From contig JANQPR010000088.1 of assembly GCA_028285385.1 (NCBI GenBank), positions 1-43,246 of the forward strand: a DNA stretch of 43,246 nucleotides. Direction: 5' to 3'. The notes below the pieces were generated by a model. The model saw only the letters and a program-made list of their open reading frames with translations, did not search any database and was not told the origin of the DNA. This document shows positions 40,638 to 43,246 of this stretch, piece after piece. Position 1 is the first letter of the stretch. Every line of letters starts with the position of its first letter. This stretch comes from Phycisphaera sp. Its GTDB lineage: Bacteria > Planctomycetota > Phycisphaerae > Phycisphaerales > Phycisphaeraceae. A program made the position numbers and the translations under genes.

Positions 40638-42236
40638 ATGACTCGTTCAAACTTCTCAACCCTCGCGCTGGTGGCGGCGCTTGGCGTGCCAGCAATTGCT
40701 TCCGCTCAGACCCGCACCGTGCTCATCGATTTCGGCCGTGGCAACAGCACCGACGGCAGCGTCATCCGTCTCTCCGACCCAAACGGAGCCGAGCGCTGGA
40801 ACGACATCTTCACGCCGACGGGGACCACGTTCCAAACGTTCGACCAGTTCCCCGCGGCCGCCGACCTGATCGACACGTCGGGTTCGTCGACGGGCTTCAC
40901 CTTTGACCTCGTGTCGAACAACGGCAACGTCCCGCCGCCGACGACCTCGCTGGGCATCGGGGGGTTCAGTACGCCGCCGTCGCCGAACACCACGCCGTTC
41001 CCCGACTCGGCCGTGCGCGACACGCTGTTCCTCAACGCCAACGCCGCCGGCGCGGACCCGACAGCGACCTTTGCGCTGACCGACCTTGACCCGGCCAAGA
41101 CCTACACGCTCGACTTCTACGGGTTCATCGGCTCACAGCTCCGCCGTGACAACGTGTGGACCGTCAATGGCCAGAGCGTCACGAACAACCCGAACGAAGC
41201 CTCGGCGTCGGTGGTGTCCTTGGCGGGGTTGACGCCCAACGGGGCGGGGACGCTGAACATTGATTGGAGCCTGGGCCCGGACGTCGCCGGGGTGTTTGAC
41301 CAGGGCCAGTGGAACACGCTGCGGGTTCTGGAGTCTGGCGGCGGGCCCGAGGTCCTGATCGACTTCGGTCGGGATGATGAGCTGTCCGACCCCAACGGCG
41401 CCGAGCGGTGGAACGACTACAACGGCCCGGCCAACGCCGTGCCGATCCCTGACCCGATGGACCTGCCGTCCGACCTGGTGAACATGATCGCCTCCGACGG
41501 CTCGTCGACGGGGTTCGATTTCTCCTACGTGACGACGGACGGCGCGCCGCTACCCAACGGCATCGGGGCGGGCATCGCCGGCGGCGAGATCCTGGATCCG
41601 ATGTCCGTGCCGTTCCCGCAGACCGCAACGCGTGACTCGCTGTTCGTCAACAGCGAAGGACGCGACACCGAGGTCACGTTCGAGTTGGGGGGGCTCAACC
41701 CCAGTTCCACGTATGACCTCGAGATGTTCGGCTCGATCCCGGGTTTCCGAAACCTGACCGAGTTCATCATCAACGGCGTGTCGAAGACGCTGGAGACGTC
41801 ATTCAACACCAGTGAGACCGTAGAGTTCACCGGGCTCACGCCGGACGGGAACGGGGTGATCGCCATCACCGTCGGGACGATCGAGAACGAAGACGAGTCC
41901 ACCTTCGACCAAGCCCAGTGGTCGCTTCTCAAGATCGTCGAGACGCTCAGCGGCGTCGTCACCGGCGACTATGACTCCTCCGGCCAGGTCGAGCAGGGCG
42001 ACCTCGACATCGTCCTGCAGAACTGGGGCACCGGTACGTTCACCGGGGACGAGTCAGCGCTCGTGGGTGGCGGCCCGTTCGACGGCACGGTGGACCAGAA
42101 CGAACTCGATGGCGTTCTCCAGAACTGGGGCTCGACGAGCGCTCCGGACTTCGCCGGCAGTACCGTGCCTGAGCCGGCTACTCTCGCGCTTCTCGGCGTC
42201 GGTGGCCTCACCATGCTGCGGTGCAGGTCACGCTAA
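40638..42236 (+). CDS. PEP-CTERM protein with a dockerin-like module
   Basis: GGAGG at 40624-40628 precedes ATG 40638 by 9 nt. The 532-residue protein has a signal peptide (LALVAALGVPAIASAQ), two copies of the same ectodomain unit as the preceding gene (VLIDFGRGN and VLIDFGRDD starts; both with SDPNGAERWND), a dockerin-like calcium module (GDYDSSGQVEQGDLDIVLQN and FDGTVDQNELDGVLQNWG) and a terminal VPEPATLALLGVGG plus Arg-rich tail. The dockerin module is nearly the same as that of the protein at 3552-5153 outside the island. It is probably an exported, surface-attached protein. Binding partners are unknown. Confidence 0.85.
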   Translation: MTRSNFSTLALVAALGVPAIASAQTRTVLIDFGRGNSTDGSVIRLSDPNGAERWNDIFTPTGTTFQTFDQFPAAADLIDTSGSSTGFTFDLVSNNGNVPPPTTSLGIGGFSTPPSPNTTPFPDSAVRDTLFLNANAAGADPTATFALTDLDPAKTYTLDFYGFIGSQLRRDNVWTVNGQSVTNNPNEASASVVSLAGLTPNGAGTLNIDWSLGPDVAGVFDQGQWNTLRVLESGGGPEVLIDFGRDDELSDPNGAERWNDYNGPANAVPIPDPMDLPSDLVNMIASDGSSTGFDFSYVTTDGAPLPNGIGAGIAGGEILDPMSVPFPQTATRDSLFVNSEGRDTEVTFELGGLNPSSTYDLEMFGSIPGFRNLTEFIINGVSKTLETSFNTSETVEFTGLTPDGNGVIAITVGTIENEDESTFDQAQWSLLKIVETLSGVVTGDYDSSGQVEQGDLDIVLQNWGTGTFTGDESALVGGGPFDGTVDQNELDGVLQNWGSTSAPDFAGSTVPEPATLALLGVGGLTMLRCRSR

Positions 42237-42438
42237 CGGTCGCCCCATCCCCCAAACCCGTCATCGCTTGTTGCTCGTCACGGCTCCTTGTCTAGACCTT
42301 AGTCAAAGAAGTAGCAGAATGGCGGCCCCTTCTTTTATGCATGGGCATCCCCCTCACTTGACGTCCTCTGGAGGTGTTGGTCCAGCCTGAATGGGGGTAT
42401 CTGACCGGCAGCAGGCCGCAACAGGTTCTCGCACTTAG

Positions 42439-42630
42439 GCAGGACAGTTTTCCTCGGAGGAGGTCATCGACCCACTGCTGCAGAACCTGGGGCTGGACAC
42501 CGACACGGCGGGCTGGCTAAGCAACTTAGTCTTGAGTCACATCGACCAAGCCGAACTCGACGCCTTGCTCCAGAACAGGGAGCCGCGAGCGTTCCCAATG
42601 CCATTAGAGGGCTTTCGACAACGGGCTTGA
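42439..42630 (+). pseudogene. Remnant of a dockerin-like module
   Basis: This short frame translates as VIDPLLQNLGLDTDTAGWLS, then HIDQAELDALLQN. It parallels DLDIVLQNWGTG and TVDQNELDGVLQNWG of the dockerin modules at 3552-5153 and 40638-42236, with the spacing nearly kept but many key Asp and Gly residues lost. It has no signal peptide and no start with a ribosome-binding site. The flanking stretches 42237-42438 and 42631-42893 show nothing recognisable. Confidence 0.55.
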
Positions 42631-42893
42631 CTGCGCGCGTTCGAGACTTGCTGCTCATGTAGCCATTTGTCGAGTACCCCGCCCCGATTGCACAACACCT
42701 TCGGACCAACGAACGACATCTGATCGGCCAGAGTCGGCAGGCTCGACCGTGCCTCGAGGAGGGAGCACCGGCCAAAGGTCAACGAACCGGTCGAGCTCAG
42801 CAGTAGCATCCGTAGCGGCAGATGCGCCGGATTCAGCACCGCCGCGTTCGATCCGACTTCCTAAGTTGATGTCACCGCGGTCACATACCCAGC

Positions 42894-42918
42894 AAGGTTC
42901 GAATCCTGTCAAGGGCAT
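42894..42918 (+). repeat. Right attachment site of the island
   Basis: This stretch repeats the tRNA-Leu 3' end (5444-5468), 25 bp with one mismatch, in direct orientation, while the rest of the tRNA is absent. It therefore marks the right border of the island, 28 bp before the end of the efflux gene at 42947. Confidence 0.85.
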
Positions 42919-42946
42919 TGCGGCCGGGGTCGGGGCCGCCGAGAAA

Positions 42947-43246
42947 TCATGTGTTTTCGGCCGGGTCGGCGACGGTGTAGCCTCGTTCTTCGCGCGCCAC
43001 CGTCGGCTCGGCCAAGGACCAACCGCCGCCGAGCGCCGCGTACAAGTCGCTGAGCCGCAGCAGCGCGTCACGCTTGGCACGGATGCGGTCGCGCTCGATG
43101 GCGAGCCGTTGGGTCGTTGCCTCGGTCACCTCTAGGAAGTCCACAGCCCCCGCCTGGTAACGGTCGCGAGCCAACGCTTCCGTTTCCACGGCGGCACGTT
43201 CGGCGATCCGCAGCGCAGCGTGGCGTGCCTCGGCGGCTCGGCGTTG
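42947..43246 (-). CDS. Outer-membrane efflux protein (TolC/OprM type), 5' part outside the window
   Basis: The frame enters from the right edge and stops at 42947. The visible 99 residues begin QRRAAEARHAALRIAERAAV and go on with ALARDRYQAGAVDFLEVTEA, RLAIERDRIRAKRDALLRLS and DLYAALGGGW. RYQAG-x-x-(D/S)-(F/Y)-L-E-V and the final LYxALGGGW are the C-terminal signature of outer-membrane factors of RND efflux pumps. The protein forms the outer-membrane channel of a tripartite exporter. It lies just beyond the right attachment site and belongs to the core genome side. Confidence 0.88.
   Translation of the reverse strand, partial: QRRAAEARHAALRIAERAAVETEALARDRYQAGAVDFLEVTEATTQRLAIERDRIRAKRDALLRLSDLYAALGGGWSLAEPTVAREERGYTVADPAENT

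Noticed and set aside
5467..42893. Prophage
   Set aside because: An integrase and an excisionase-like gene are present but there is no terminase, portal, capsid, tail or lysis gene.
42655..43080. Minus-strand frame with MPLTGFEP across the right attachment site
   Set aside because: It combines a shadow of the efflux gene, the tRNA remnant and non-coding sequence, with no coherent domain.
1..43246. CRISPR array
   Set aside because: No regularly spaced identical repeats with unique spacers and no cas genes were seen; the 9-nt arrays have no spacers.

Overview
The window is GC-rich chromosomal DNA, most likely from a planctomycete of the Phycisphaerae type. This is inferred from the combination of PEP-CTERM proteins carrying a dockerin-like GDxNxSGxVExxDL module, a prepilin-type [10 protein letters not shown] protein, several sulfatases, an rsmH/ftsL-like cell-division cluster and an integrase of the style common in planctomycetes. 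No rRNA gene or taxonomic marker is present, so the assignment is tentative.

Layout. (1) 1-5382 is core-like: an ftsL-like gene (cut by the window edge), a LysM protein and rsmH on the minus strand, then hslV, then a PEP-CTERM/dockerin protein. (2) 5383-5466 is tRNA-Leu(CAG). Its 3' end recurs as a 25-bp direct repeat (one mismatch) at 42894-42918, so almost everything between is interpreted as a 37.5-kb genomic island. A third, weaker copy at 19791-19812 (19 of 22 identical) splits the island into two tandem units. (3) Unit A (5467-19790) is a mobile defence unit of partly lower GC: a membrane protein, a metallophosphoesterase, a tyrosine integrase, an excisionase-like HTH protein with a replication-like partner, an Mrr-type endonuclease, and a four-gene operon (NERD membrane protein, nuclease-methylase HsdM fusion, HsdS, DGQHR/TIR-like fusion protein). 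(4) Unit B (19813-42893) starts with a decayed integrase fragment. It then carries a carbohydrate-utilisation cluster: Tat-exported sulfatase, GH2, Gfo/Idh/MocA oxidoreductase, zinc alcohol dehydrogenase, FGGY kinase, AroE-like protein, cupin phosphoglucose isomerase, 2-hydroxyacid dehydrogenase, UlaG-like lactonase, GH38, D-lyxose-isomerase-like cupin, second sulfatase and an AraC regulator. A pseudopilin, two related PEP-CTERM proteins and a dockerin remnant follow. (5) From 42947 the core resumes with an outer-membrane efflux protein, cut by the edge.

How the genes work together. Unit B reads as one tightly coupled plus-strand operon (many ATGA overlaps) for desulfating and degrading a sulfated, probably mannose-containing glycan and isomerising and phosphorylating the released sugars. 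There is no transporter and no aldolase in the window. Unit A reads as a defence island; its most unusual item is a DGQHR-domain protein fused to a TIR/deoxyribosyltransferase-like C-terminal domain, encoded 3 nt after hsdS, in a restriction operon without a separate HsdR translocase.
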